A DNA stretch of 36,100 nucleotides, from positions 1 through 36,100 of the forward strand of contig JADIMZ010000010.1 of assembly GCA_017694335.1 (NCBI GenBank), in the 5' to 3' direction. The notes beneath the pieces were generated by a model, which was not told the DNA's origin, ran no database searches, and saw only the letters and a program-made list of their open reading frames with translations. The first letter of the stretch is position 1; every line of letters starts with the position of its first letter. Of this stretch, positions 1 through 7,600 are shown in pieces. Both the position numbers and the translations under genes were made by a program. Origin of the DNA: Candidatus Pullibacteroides excrementavium (lineage in GTDB: Bacteria > Bacteroidota > Bacteroidia > Bacteroidales > P3).

Positions 1-524
1 TCGTAATTGGGTACCTGCTCCCCGAAAAAGACCACATGCGGCCGCAGCAAGTCGCCATACTTGTCCTTGGCATCCACCTCTTCCTTCCAGACCGATGTAA
101 AATCATTCACGCTTGCCTTGCCGTCCGCCATCGCCGCCACGGCCTCCTCCCATCCCTCGATAGGATAAATCCTCTCCGGATCGGCCACGCTCCGCAGCTT
201 GTTCATCTCCCCGTGCAGATGGGTAATCTTGCTGCTGCCGGCCCTTTCGTGCAAGTCGTCGATATTCTGGGTAATCACTTCCACCTCGTATTTCTGTTCA
301 AGCGATGCCAAGGCGAAATGCGCCGGATTGGGCTTCTTCTCCAACAATTCCCGGCGGCGCTGGTTATAGAAATCAATCATGACCGGACGGTTATGGATCA
401 AGGCCTCCGGCGTGCAGACATCTTCTATCCGGTAATTGGCCCAAAGCCCGTCCGAATCCCGGAAAGTGGCAATGCCGCTGTCGGCGCTCACCCCGGCTCC
501 TGTAAAAACAACTATCTTCTGCAT
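1..524 (-). CDS. Sirtuin-type NAD-dependent protein deacylase (partial, 3' end outside window)
   Basis: The reverse strand is open from an ATG at 524 to the window edge and gives 174 residues without a stop. The N-terminus has the sirtuin NAD-binding signature FTGAGVSADSGIATFR (residues 7-22). It is followed by TQNIDDLHERAG (residues 85-96) and LHGE with the presumed catalytic His104. Known role of the family: removal of acetyl or other acyl groups from lysine using NAD, in the cytoplasm. Only one cysteine (Cys37) occurs in the visible part. The CxxC pairs of the usual zinc ribbon, expected after the catalytic His, are absent, so this is probably a zinc-less bacterial sirtuin. Full length would be about 230-240 residues, so roughly 60 are missing. 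A TAnnTTTG box lies just upstream. Family identity is secure; substrate is unknown. Confidence 0.93.
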   Translation of the reverse strand, partial: MQKIVVFTGAGVSADSGIATFRDSDGLWANYRIEDVCTPEALIHNRPVMIDFYNQRRRELLEKKPNPAHFALASLEQKYEVEVITQNIDDLHERAGSSKITHLHGEMNKLRSVADPERIYPIEGWEEAVAAMADGKASVNDFTSVWKEEVDAKDKYGDLLRPHVVFFGEQVPNY

Positions 525-539
525 GGCAATGAAATTTTG

Positions 540-547
540 CAAATGTA
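540..547 (-). promoter_or_regulatory. Candidate -7 box for the sirtuin gene
   Basis: The reverse strand reads TACATTTG, a full match to the Bacteroidetes -7 consensus TAnnTTTG, ending 15 bases before the ATG at 524. The leader would be very short. No TTG is seen at the expected -33 distance. The rest of the 142-base gap up to the neighbouring gene has only a weak 7-bp inverted repeat (590-596 with 616-622). Confidence 0.4.
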
Positions 548-666
548 AAATTCGCAAAAATCCAGCAGCTGCGCAAGCCCGAAAACAAAGGCGATGCCCA
601 AATCCTTTATCTAGACATCGCCCTGCTCTTGGCTAACAAGCCTTCCTCATCGGCAAGAACGGCAAA

Positions 667-2721
667 TCATTCGCCTTCACCGGCTTTCGCCGCCTTCATC
701 GCTTTCCGACCCGCAGGCCTCAAAGCAATATGAATGAGGCTTTCGCCCGTTTCATCATCCTTCTCCACACGCATGGACTTGATCCAATCCGGGTCCAAGC
801 CATTGACGGCCTCCGAGGCCACTTCTTCCCCGTCGATAAAATAGCGAGGTTCATTCCCCGCCTTTGCTTTCTGCTCCTGCCGTTTCGTGACCACATAAAT
901 TGCCTTCCCGCCTTCTTCCGGCTTAGCCACGGTAACAGCCGAGATTTCCTCCGGCGACATTTCTTTCAAATCAGCCTTGCTCACCTCCTTGCCGTCCACA
1001 TAAACCCGCACATCATCATCTTCTCCATCGCCGTATGCTACCGACACCGAACTGGATGAAGCCGTCATCGAGACCGCTGAATCCGGCTTGCCTACCGTGG
1101 TCACAGACAAATACTTTGTCCCATCGCCCTTGTTCACGACAATGGAGGCGAATTGGTCGGGAGACATCTTCTTGAAATCCTCCCGGCTCACTTCCTTTCC
1201 GTCCACATAAATCCTCACATCGTCCTCTCCATCGCCTCTCACTACCGACACCGAGCTGGATGAAGTCGTGAGCGAAACACCCGAATCCGGTTTGCTTATC
1301 GTAGTCAATGTCAAAGTATCCCCCCCATTCTCATCCCAAACCATCACTTGCCCGTCAAAAGAGACTTCAAGCCGGCTCGAATCGTCCTCGTCCTTGATAC
1401 GGAAAGCCGTAATTTCCAACTGCTTCTCGTCATAAAGGCCATCCTGAACGCCTTTCACCAGCTCCGAAAGCCCTACAGTCTTGCCGTTTATCTCAAACTC
1501 CATACGCGAATCCAAAGCATCCAGCACTTCCCGGATCCCGGCTTCGACTTCTTCCGACACTTCCAGGCTTATCTTGAACAAATCGTCCGCAATCGAAGCC
1601 GAAATGGATTGAACCTGCTGGATTTTCTCTTCCAAAGAGGTATCCGATGCCAACGCCCGCGCCGGCGACACCGCTTCTTGCAGCGCAGTTATCGTTTCTG
1701 TCCGTACATCTCCCGATTCCGGCAGCGGAGAAACCCTTGCATACACATACTCTTTCTGGCCGAACAACAGCAAACCGACCGCCAGAACCGGCAGGAAACA
1801 AAGCGCCTTGGCCTTGGCTCCCCTTTTGGATTCTTGTCTTGTCATCATCTTTAATCTGTTTTTAAGTTGATTGTAATTCAAAGCATTGGAACAAACAGCC
1901 ATATTACCGCCCCACACCTGCTTAGGCAAAATCTCCCTTCCAGATGAAACCCGGATCAGCAGCATCGAATAAGCTTCCGCATCCACGCCTTTCCCCAACA
2001 CCTCGCGGTCGGCCTCGAACTCATGCACCGCTTGCAGTTCCCGCCGCAACAAATGACAGAAAGGATTGAACCATTGCAGGCAGCCCGCCAAATCCGCCAT
2101 CAGCAAATCCCAGGAATGCCGCAAACGGATATGCGCCATCTCGTGCCGCAACACCATCGGCAAATCCTCGCTCTGCGCCAGATTCTCCGGCAACACGATA
2201 TACCGTCCCATCGAAAAAGCCATCCGCGCCTTAGCTGAAACCGCCAAGACCACGCCTCCGGGCAGATTTCGTCTCTTCCAGGCATGAACCAGCATCCGTC
2301 TCAACTGCGCCAAGGCCAACAAACGCCTTAACAAAAAGAGCAGCAAACCGCTCCCATACACGCCCCACAATAAAACAACCGCCCAATCGGGAGATTCCGG
2401 TGCAGCAGAGGCGACCATACCCCCTAAATCCGATGACACTATCCGCAAAGCAGGCCGTGCCACTTCTATCTGTTCCCGAAGAACCCAAAGGGGCAACAAA
2501 CACGAAAGCACGAAAGCCGACAACAGCACTACCCGGTTAAAACGGCTGAAACTCTCCCGGCTCAGCAAGACCTTGTAAAGCAGGTAGAACAAGCCCATGA
2601 ATACCGCCGCCTTGCACAGATATAGGCAAAAAGCAGCCCCGCTTCCGCCCACTTTCTCCCCGAACCAAGAAAGAAGGGCATTTCCTTGATATAAAAGCTC
2701 TTGCAATTCCATGATATTCAC
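667..2721 (-). CDS. BlaR1/MecR1-like M56 family sensor metallopeptidase with repeated C-terminal domain
   Basis: This is a 684-residue membrane protein. Several N-terminal membrane segments flank a cytoplasmic zinc-peptidase domain with HEMAH (His193-His197) and the downstream EFEADREVLG that supplies the third ligand. Known role of the M56 family: an extracellular signal triggers proteolysis that relieves repression by a BlaI-type partner. Here the C-terminal half is not a penicillin-binding domain. After a linker it has two nearly identical 68-residue units (KPDS..SSSSVSV..GDGEDD..YVDGKEVS..MSP) and a third degenerate unit near the C-terminus (YFIDGEEV). Such units resemble the TonB-plug-like domains attached to Bacteroidetes M56 proteins. 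The start could be GTG at 2721 or ATG at 2712; the repressor gene ends 14 bases upstream, so the two are an operon. The sensed signal is unknown, and beta-lactam sensing should not be assumed. Confidence 0.88.
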   Translation of the reverse strand: MNIMELQELLYQGNALLSWFGEKVGGSGAAFCLYLCKAAVFMGLFYLLYKVLLSRESFSRFNRVVLLSAFVLSCLLPLWVLREQIEVARPALRIVSSDLGGMVASAAPESPDWAVVLLWGVYGSGLLLFLLRRLLALAQLRRMLVHAWKRRNLPGGVVLAVSAKARMAFSMGRYIVLPENLAQSEDLPMVLRHEMAHIRLRHSWDLLMADLAGCLQWFNPFCHLLRRELQAVHEFEADREVLGKGVDAEAYSMLLIRVSSGREILPKQVWGGNMAVCSNALNYNQLKNRLKMMTRQESKRGAKAKALCFLPVLAVGLLLFGQKEYVYARVSPLPESGDVRTETITALQEAVSPARALASDTSLEEKIQQVQSISASIADDLFKISLEVSEEVEAGIREVLDALDSRMEFEINGKTVGLSELVKGVQDGLYDEKQLEITAFRIKDEDDSSRLEVSFDGQVMVWDENGGDTLTLTTISKPDSGVSLTTSSSSVSVVRGDGEDDVRIYVDGKEVSREDFKKMSPDQFASIVVNKGDGTKYLSVTTVGKPDSAVSMTASSSSVSVAYGDGEDDDVRVYVDGKEVSKADLKEMSPEEISAVTVAKPEEGGKAIYVVTKRQEQKAKAGNEPRYFIDGEEVASEAVNGLDPDWIKSMRVEKDDETGESLIHIALRPAGRKAMKAAKAGEGE
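886..1293 (-). repeat. Two tandem 204-bp coding repeats in the M56 sensor gene
   Basis: Unit 1 (1090-1293) and unit 2 (886-1089) are in-frame direct repeats of 68 codons. Both begin with KPDS, run through SSSSVSV, GDGEDD and YVDGKEVS, and end near a VTT or VVTK segment. DNA identity is especially high over the stretch encoding GDGEDD and YVDGKEV, which suggests a fairly recent internal duplication. A third copy, recognisable only in protein (YFIDGEEV, then DPDWIKSMRVEK), follows towards the C-terminus. Confidence 0.8.
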
Positions 2722-2735
2722 CTATAGGACAAGCC

Positions 2736-3146
2736 TCACACTTCAAACCGCGTCGATTTCCTCCCCTTTTTCTTGGAATCCCCCTTGGAACGCAAATTTT
2801 TCACCAAGGCGGTAAGTTCCTCTATCTCGGCATCGCTCAAGGCATTATCTTGCACCAAAGTGGAAACCGCCTGCAAATAGGAGTCGGCAAAATACTTGCG
2901 CACCACATCCTTGAGGGTGGATTTCCGGAACTCGTCCTCGGCCACGCAGGCATAGTACTGGTAGGTCTTGCCATAGGCCTTATGTGCCACATAGCCTTTC
3001 TGTTCCAACAGGCGAACCAAGGTGGAGAGCGTGTTGAAATGCGGTCGGGGTTCAGGATAGAGTTCCTGCAATTCCTTCACGAACAGCGGTCCCTTGCTCC
3101 AGAACCAGCGCATGATTTCCTCTTCTTTGGGTGTCAGTTTTTCCAT
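2736..3146 (-). CDS. BlaI/MecI/CopY-family transcriptional repressor
   Basis: A winged-helix repressor of 136 residues if started at the ATG at 3146 (MEKLTPKEEEIM). An in-frame ATG at 3182 would add 12 residues. The opening LTPKEEEIMRWFWSKGPLFV and the following FNTLSTLVRLLEQKGYVAHK are the typical helix-turn-helix and wing of the BlaI family. The C-terminal half (FADSYLQAVSTLVQ, then LSDAEIEELTALVKNL) is the usual helical dimerisation and cleavage region. The tail is very basic (KGDSKKKGRKSTR). Known role: it binds dyad operators as a dimer and is inactivated through the M56 sensor encoded directly downstream. A promoter with two operator-like dyads lies about 150-190 bases upstream of this start. 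Confidence 0.92.
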   Translation of the reverse strand: MEKLTPKEEEIMRWFWSKGPLFVKELQELYPEPRPHFNTLSTLVRLLEQKGYVAHKAYGKTYQYYACVAEDEFRKSTLKDVVRKYFADSYLQAVSTLVQDNALSDAEIEELTALVKNLRSKGDSKKKGRKSTRFEV

Positions 3147-3297
3147 TTTCTTCTGTATTTCAACATCCAAGACCGCCGGCATATTATTTTCCTTACTGCA
3201 TCCGAGAAGAGCTAAGATCCAGTTTCATATCAAAACCCATCATCTTGTCCTCCCATCCTGCCGATGCACCGGCCAATCCCCATTACGGAAGTTGAGG

Positions 3298-3328
3298 CAA
3301 AATTAAACTAAACGGATTAGTTTTACAA
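3298..3328 (-). promoter_or_regulatory. Promoter of the BlaI-M56 operon
   Basis: On the reverse strand TTG (3326-3328) is followed after 20 bases by TAATTTTG (3298-3305), matching the Bacteroidetes -33 TTG and -7 TAnnTTTG with normal spacing. Transcription would start near 3291, leaving a leader of about 145 bases to the ATG at 3146. No other strong promoter is visible between 3183 and 3436. Confidence 0.65.
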
Positions 3329-3342
3329 CTAAAAGTATTAGT
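3307..3342. promoter_or_regulatory. Two ACTAA-N5-TTAGT dyads, probable BlaI operators
   Basis: Perfect dyads ACTAA-acgga-TTAGT (3307-3321) and ACTAA-aagta-TTAGT (3328-3342) have centres exactly 21 bp apart, two helical turns, so two dimers would bind the same DNA face. The first fills the spacer between the -33 and -7 boxes and the second touches the -33 TTG. Between them TTAGTT-ttac-AACTAA forms a third overlapping dyad (3317-3332). Autoregulation of the operon is the natural reading; binding is inferred. Confidence 0.6.
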
Positions 3343-3436
3343 TTTAACATTTTTTAACACAAATCGGCACCTCAGGCTTCGGGCTTAACCCGAATCGGCC
3401 AGTAGGCTTTGAGTTAAAAAAACTATTGCCGCTAGC

Positions 3437-3471
3437 AAAAAAAACGCCTCCCCCTAAAGCATGGAGAGGCG
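3437..3471 (-). terminator. Rho-independent terminator after the small membrane-protein gene
   Basis: On the reverse strand CGCCTC pairs with GAGGCG (3466-3471 with 3445-3450), with partial extension by CC/GG, and is followed by eight T (complement of 3437-3444). It ends transcription coming from the genes at 3531-3999 and insulates them from the BlaI operon. Confidence 0.75.
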
Positions 3472-3530
3472 ATTCCAGATACTCCAAAGGCATCAGGTAG
3501 AAAGTTCACGACATATCATAAACGCAACAT

Positions 3531-3722
3531 CTACAAAGACTTCCGGTTTCGCGAAACAAGAAATAGCACCAAGGAGAAGAGCATGATGAAGCTGATGGGC
3601 ATAAGCCACGGAAGCGGGAACATGGCATAAGCCAATACGAGCAGCTGAACAATGAACGAAGTAATGACTGCCATATTGAAATTCTTTTCCGGAATCCGGT
3701 TCCGGGATGCGAACAGCCGCAA
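3531..3722 (-). CDS. Small hydrophobic protein, possibly the frameshifted C-terminal part of the upstream gene
   Basis: This frame encodes two clear membrane segments (AVITSFIVQLLVLAYAMF and LMPISFIMLFSLVLFLV) and a basic end (SRNRKSL). It has no good start: TTG at 3722 or an internal ATG at 3674. The frame stays open upstream and adds another hydrophobic stretch (FSFFIAFLCTFGCLRLF) that overlaps the end of the 80-residue gene at 3757-3999 in a different frame. A single frameshift near 3757-3770 would join the two into one protein with a soluble N-terminus and membrane C-terminus. A terminator follows directly. Either a separate small gene or a broken one. Confidence 0.5.
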   Translation of the reverse strand: MRLFASRNRIPEKNFNMAVITSFIVQLLVLAYAMFPLPWLMPISFIMLFSLVLFLVSRNRKSL

Positions 3723-3756
3723 ACAGCCGAAAGTACACAGGAAAGCGATAAAGAAA

Positions 3757-3999
3757 CTAAAATCCCTGCCGCATGACGTAGTACAAAATCACATAGACAT
3801 CCCGGCCCTGTTCGGCCTGGTTCAGCATCACTTTGCGGTGATACCAATCCAAACGGAAGCTTACCCATCCCCCATCCTCCACCCCTACTTCTATTTCCTG
3901 CATATGGCCCAACTTGAATTTCCGCCCATCATTAGTACGGACAATGATATTCCGGAGAACTCCAATGGGTGGAAGCAATCGCTTAATATGGATTTTCAT
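3757..3999 (-). CDS. Small conserved-looking protein of unknown function (80 aa)
   Basis: The product begins MKIHIKRLLPPIGVLRNIIV and is a short, mostly beta-rich domain with a basic start, an acidic VGVEDGGWVSFRLDW middle and no cysteine. It resembles small Bacteroidetes proteins in which such a domain precedes one or more membrane segments, but no family can be named. It stops at 3757 in the middle of what would be a continuous reading sense if the frame shifted to that of the next ORF. A perfect 16-bp dyad (4009-4024, GTTTTAT-gg-ATAAAAC) lies just upstream of the ATG and may be an operator. Confidence 0.55.
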   Translation of the reverse strand: MKIHIKRLLPPIGVLRNIIVRTNDGRKFKLGHMQEIEVGVEDGGWVSFRLDWYHRKVMLNQAEQGRDVYVILYYVMRQGF

Positions 4000-4008
4000 A
4001 GAACTTAG

Positions 4009-4024
4009 GTTTTATGGATAAAAC
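4009..4024. promoter_or_regulatory. 16-bp dyad upstream of the 80-aa gene
   Basis: GTTTTAT-gg-ATAAAAC is a perfect inverted repeat ten bases upstream of the ATG at 3999 (reverse strand). It overlaps TATGTTTT (4021-4028), one base off the TAnnTTTG box. It could be a regulator site over the promoter; no cognate regulator is evident. Confidence 0.35.
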
Positions 4025-4046
4025 ATACCTGCGACATCTTCCTTGA

Positions 4047-4084
4047 AAAGGCGATGTGCCGTGATAAACACAGGCACATCACCT
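4047..4084 (-). terminator. Terminator-like hairpin after the two small membrane-protein genes
   Basis: AGGCGATGTGCC (4049-4060) pairs with GGCACATCACCT (4073-4084) at 11 of 12 positions around a 12-base loop. Read on the reverse strand the stem is followed by TTTTC. It closes the 4147-4580 transcription unit. Confidence 0.6.
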
Positions 4085-4146
4085 GAGAAAAAAATTCAAG
4101 ACAGGTTCTATAAATTAGCCTATAACACCTGCCTTGACACAACCAA

Positions 4147-4371
4147 TCAATCTTCCCGAATCTTCTTGCCTAAGAACGTATTGCGGCGTTTTCCCAAGAC
4201 ATGGCCGAAATAGGCGATATAGCCTACAAACATGCCCGCAAAACAAAGCACCGCCAAAACATCCAAGAGGCCGCTCTCCCCATGGAAGAGATAGCCGCCC
4301 GCATTAAGCAATACAAAAACCAAGCAGGCGCAAAGCAGCACCAATGCCAAATAACGATCTCTTTTTCTCAT
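4147..4371 (-). CDS. Small two-helix membrane protein (74 aa)
   Basis: Starting at the ATG at 4371, the product MRKRDRYLALVLLCACLVFV... has two hydrophobic helices (about residues 7-27 and 36-57) and a basic C-terminal tail (GKRRNTFLGKKIRED). The frame continues upstream to 4473, but that part overlaps the preceding gene and looks non-coding. It starts 11 bases after the stop of the 65-residue gene upstream, so both are one transcription unit. Function unknown. Confidence 0.6.
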   Translation of the reverse strand: MRKRDRYLALVLLCACLVFVLLNAGGYLFHGESGLLDVLAVLCFAGMFVGYIAYFGHVLGKRRNTFLGKKIRED

Positions 4372-4382
4372 ATCATGCAATT

Positions 4383-4580
4383 TTAAGCTTGTCCTGCCAC
4401 GTTCTTTTTCTTCATCCTTGCCCGTACATAATCGCCTGCCAAACCTCCCACACCGGCACTGAAACCAATCCACAAGGCAGAAGAAAGCGACATATCGGCA
4501 AGCCAGTACAACAATGCGGCCACCACTGCAGACACAAGAAGGAACGCCAGCACAAGTGCAATTATTTTCCGAGTTTCCAT
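4383..4580 (-). CDS. Small two-helix membrane protein (65 aa)
   Basis: The product METRKIIALVLAFLLVSAVV... has two membrane helices (about residues 5-27 and 33-50) and a strongly basic end (RARMKKKNVAGQA). It is followed after 11 bases by a second small membrane protein and then a hairpin terminator, so the pair is a two-gene unit. Small proteins of this shape are common and mostly uncharacterised in Bacteroidales; I do not recognise a named family. Confidence 0.6.
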   Translation of the reverse strand: METRKIIALVLAFLLVSAVVAALLYWLADMSLSSALWIGFSAGVGGLAGDYVRARMKKKNVAGQA

Positions 4581-4627
4581 AGCGATTTTTTATCTATAAA
4601 TACCCACAGCTTTTTCCAACAAGTCAA

Positions 4628-4662
4628 AAGAGGGCTGCCGGCTTTAAGCCGGCACACCCTCT
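4628..4662 (-). terminator. Strong terminator of the 4681-8910 gene
   Basis: TGCCGGC (4636-4642) pairs with GCCGGCA (4648-4654) inside an outer AGAGGG/CCCTCT stem. On the reverse strand CTCTTTTG follows. The position just after the stop codon at 4681 supports its role. Confidence 0.75.
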
Positions 4663-4680
4663 TCCAACCAAAACGCCCCA

Positions 4681-7600
4681 CTATCTTACCACGAACTTCA
4701 GGATAGCCGTACCTTGGTCGGTCTTCACGCGGGCAAAGTAGATGCCTGCATTCAAACCGGATACATTGTAACGGAATTCCGTCTGGTCCAGCGTAGCCGC
4801 GCTTTCGTATACCAAAGCACCGGAGAGGTTCATAATGGAAACCTGGTTAATCCGGGCATCGGTAGAAAGAATCCGGACGATTTCGGAAGCCGGGTTCGGG
4901 TAGAGGCTCAGCTGAGAACTCAGCACATCGCCGCCTTCATTGCCCGTCGGAGCCGAAACCACGATATCGTCAACCATGAACATGAACGCATTGTTGGTAA
5001 TACACTGGATAGCCACGTATACTTCCTTACCTGCATATTCAGTCAAGTCGATTTCAATCAAAGTCCATTCCACCGGAGCCTCGCGGGTCTCTCCAATTTG
5101 AACAAAGCTTTCCAGTTCATTGTCCGTTCCGGAGATAAGAACATTGTACTGTTCCAGCCCGTAATCGGATGAGTGCGATTTCACATAGAAGCTCATCTTG
5201 GCATCAGTCGCCGGCAAGAGCAATTTGGGCGAAATCAACCAGTCATCCTGAGCACCACCTTCATAAAGGAAGAGGCTGGCACCAAAACGTTCGCCGCTAT
5301 GCGGGGCAATGGCATCGCCCAATTCATCCAGAAGAGAAGGTTCTGTCATGGCCGGGTTGAAGACAAAGAAACCGGCAGGCTGTTGCATCAACGGGAAGGT
5401 AAATCCCGTCCAACCACCAATAGATGCACCATCCACATCCACTGTAGTCCAAGCCGGGTTGAAGCCTTCGGTAGCCCAGTCTTCGCAATACTCGAAGTTC
5501 ATTTCATACGGGTTGGCCGGAGCAAAGGAGTTGACCACCTTGGTAACCGTATCGTTGGTAGCATCCTCATCACCTTCCAGCTGAGCGATAGCCGTCAGGA
5601 CATATTCGGTAGAAGGAGCTGACATGTCTGCCGTGAAGGTCACCGTGCCGACAGCGTAAGGAGCCAATGTCACCGTCTGCGGGCCGATAGGCTCTTCCTT
5701 GTTGACAGCCAGAACCACCGGAACGGCTATTTCTTCATAACCCATATTGCGAACCTGTACTTCCACTTCCTGGTTGGCAGTGAATAAACCATCGCCTCTG
5801 GGGTTAAGGATTGCTTCAACAGCCGCATCCTTGGCCCGCAGAACCGCATCACTGCCAAAGATGGCGCGGATAGCCGGATAACCGAGACCGCTCTGATAGG
5901 TAGGAGGATCATTGGAGGTCACATACAAATAACCTTCAGCCGTCATGTCTGCCATCAGGATATAACCGGTAGAGGCCTCGGTAATCATATAATCGCCAGC
6001 TTCCAACCACAGACCCGGCGTTTCGTATTCCACAAAGCCGGATTCCGTACCTGCCGAACCAGTAGTTTCAAAAATCAGGTCGCCCATAGTCTGGGTAGCC
6101 GCATCCCAATGGTAAATAGCCACGGTCACTTCTTCACCGGCCGGAGCACCCCAACCTACAGAAATAGCCGTCAGCGTATCCTTCACTGCCAAGGAGAAAG
6201 GAATCCCAGCCGACAATTCGCTATCCGACCCGATGGCATAAGATTCCACATCCTCAAACATCGCATCGGTAACCGCATCGTAAGCCATTACGTCCTGCGT
6301 CACAACCACGCTCTTCTGCATTTCATTGTCATCCGTCAAGTCAATATCGGCGTGATCCACCACCGTTGCCCGGAAAGTCAAAGTGAACTCATCGTCAACT
6401 TCAAAGCCGCTCAAAGCAAATTCCACTTCGGCATCGGCCACCCCGTCCACTTCCGGAAGTTCCACATTAGCGGTTCCCAAAACGGTTTCCCCGTTCAGCA
6501 CGTCCACCTTGGCCGTGCAAGCCAATGCACCCCGGTTCTGAACCTCAATCGTAGCCGTCAAAGCAGTATTGACATGTTCTACCGGCACCATGCGAGCCAA
6601 AGGCAACTCGTAGGAATTGACACGGACATCGTAATCGGTGATTTCCGCAATGGAGATTTCCGCAATCCACAGATAACCGGACGAAAGAACACCAAAGCTG
6701 TAATTTCCAGCAGTTTCGCAGGTAAACGAAGCATCTCCGGAAACAAAGGTTTCTTCATAGGATTCCGGTTCGTTCCACAAAGTATCCCATGTTGCCACAT
6801 CGGTTCCCGATACGCCATAGACAATAGCGAATGCTTCCGGGATAGCCATGCCGAAGAAGGTTGACCCTGCCCTATATTCCATCGAGAAACGGTAGGCAAC
6901 ACCTTCTTCCAAGGTCACGCAACGGGAATACAAAGGATCGTACATCGTAGCCACATAACCGCCGGTCTGATTATCATAATACCAATCGCCAACCCAGTCT
7001 GCTGCCTGTTCGGGATCGGAGAAATCGGTAATGAACGGAGCCGGCACCGGTTCAAAGGTAATAAGCGAATCCACGGCGGCATTGTTTTCCAAGTTAACCT
7101 CGTCCTTGCCGGTAGCAGTCAGAATTTCACCTTCCACGGAAACCACATGCTTCCCAATGGCAGACAAATCCATAGTCTGTTCAAAGGTCAGAATAGTATC
7201 CGTTCCATAGGGAATAGCGCCGAATTCTTCCGTAATCGCGGCACCTCCATCCAAAGTATAGGACAATGACAAGGTGGAAATATCCGCACGGCCCACATTG
7301 GATACCAGCACCTGCAACGGAGTTTCCGCCGAAAGGTCGCAAGCCGAAATCGGCAACAGGATATCGGAAATGGCCAAATCCGGAGTACCCACATAGGCAC
7401 CTTGGCCGATTTCCACATCATCCACCGTGATACCCAACATATTGGCATCCGAATAGGCATAGAAAGCAAAGTAGTAGTTTCCAGCTTCCGTGATGTCCAG
7501 ATTCTCCACATGGAATTTAAGCTCACTGCCGGCCTCTATGTTATCGAAATCCACAAGGACTTCCATCTCTTCCACATTGTTGGTGGTTCCCCACAGAAGC

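Noticed and set aside
667-3182. Beta-lactam resistance locus
   Set aside because: Although BlaI and BlaR1-like proteins are present, there is no beta-lactamase or penicillin-binding domain here; the sensor domain is different.
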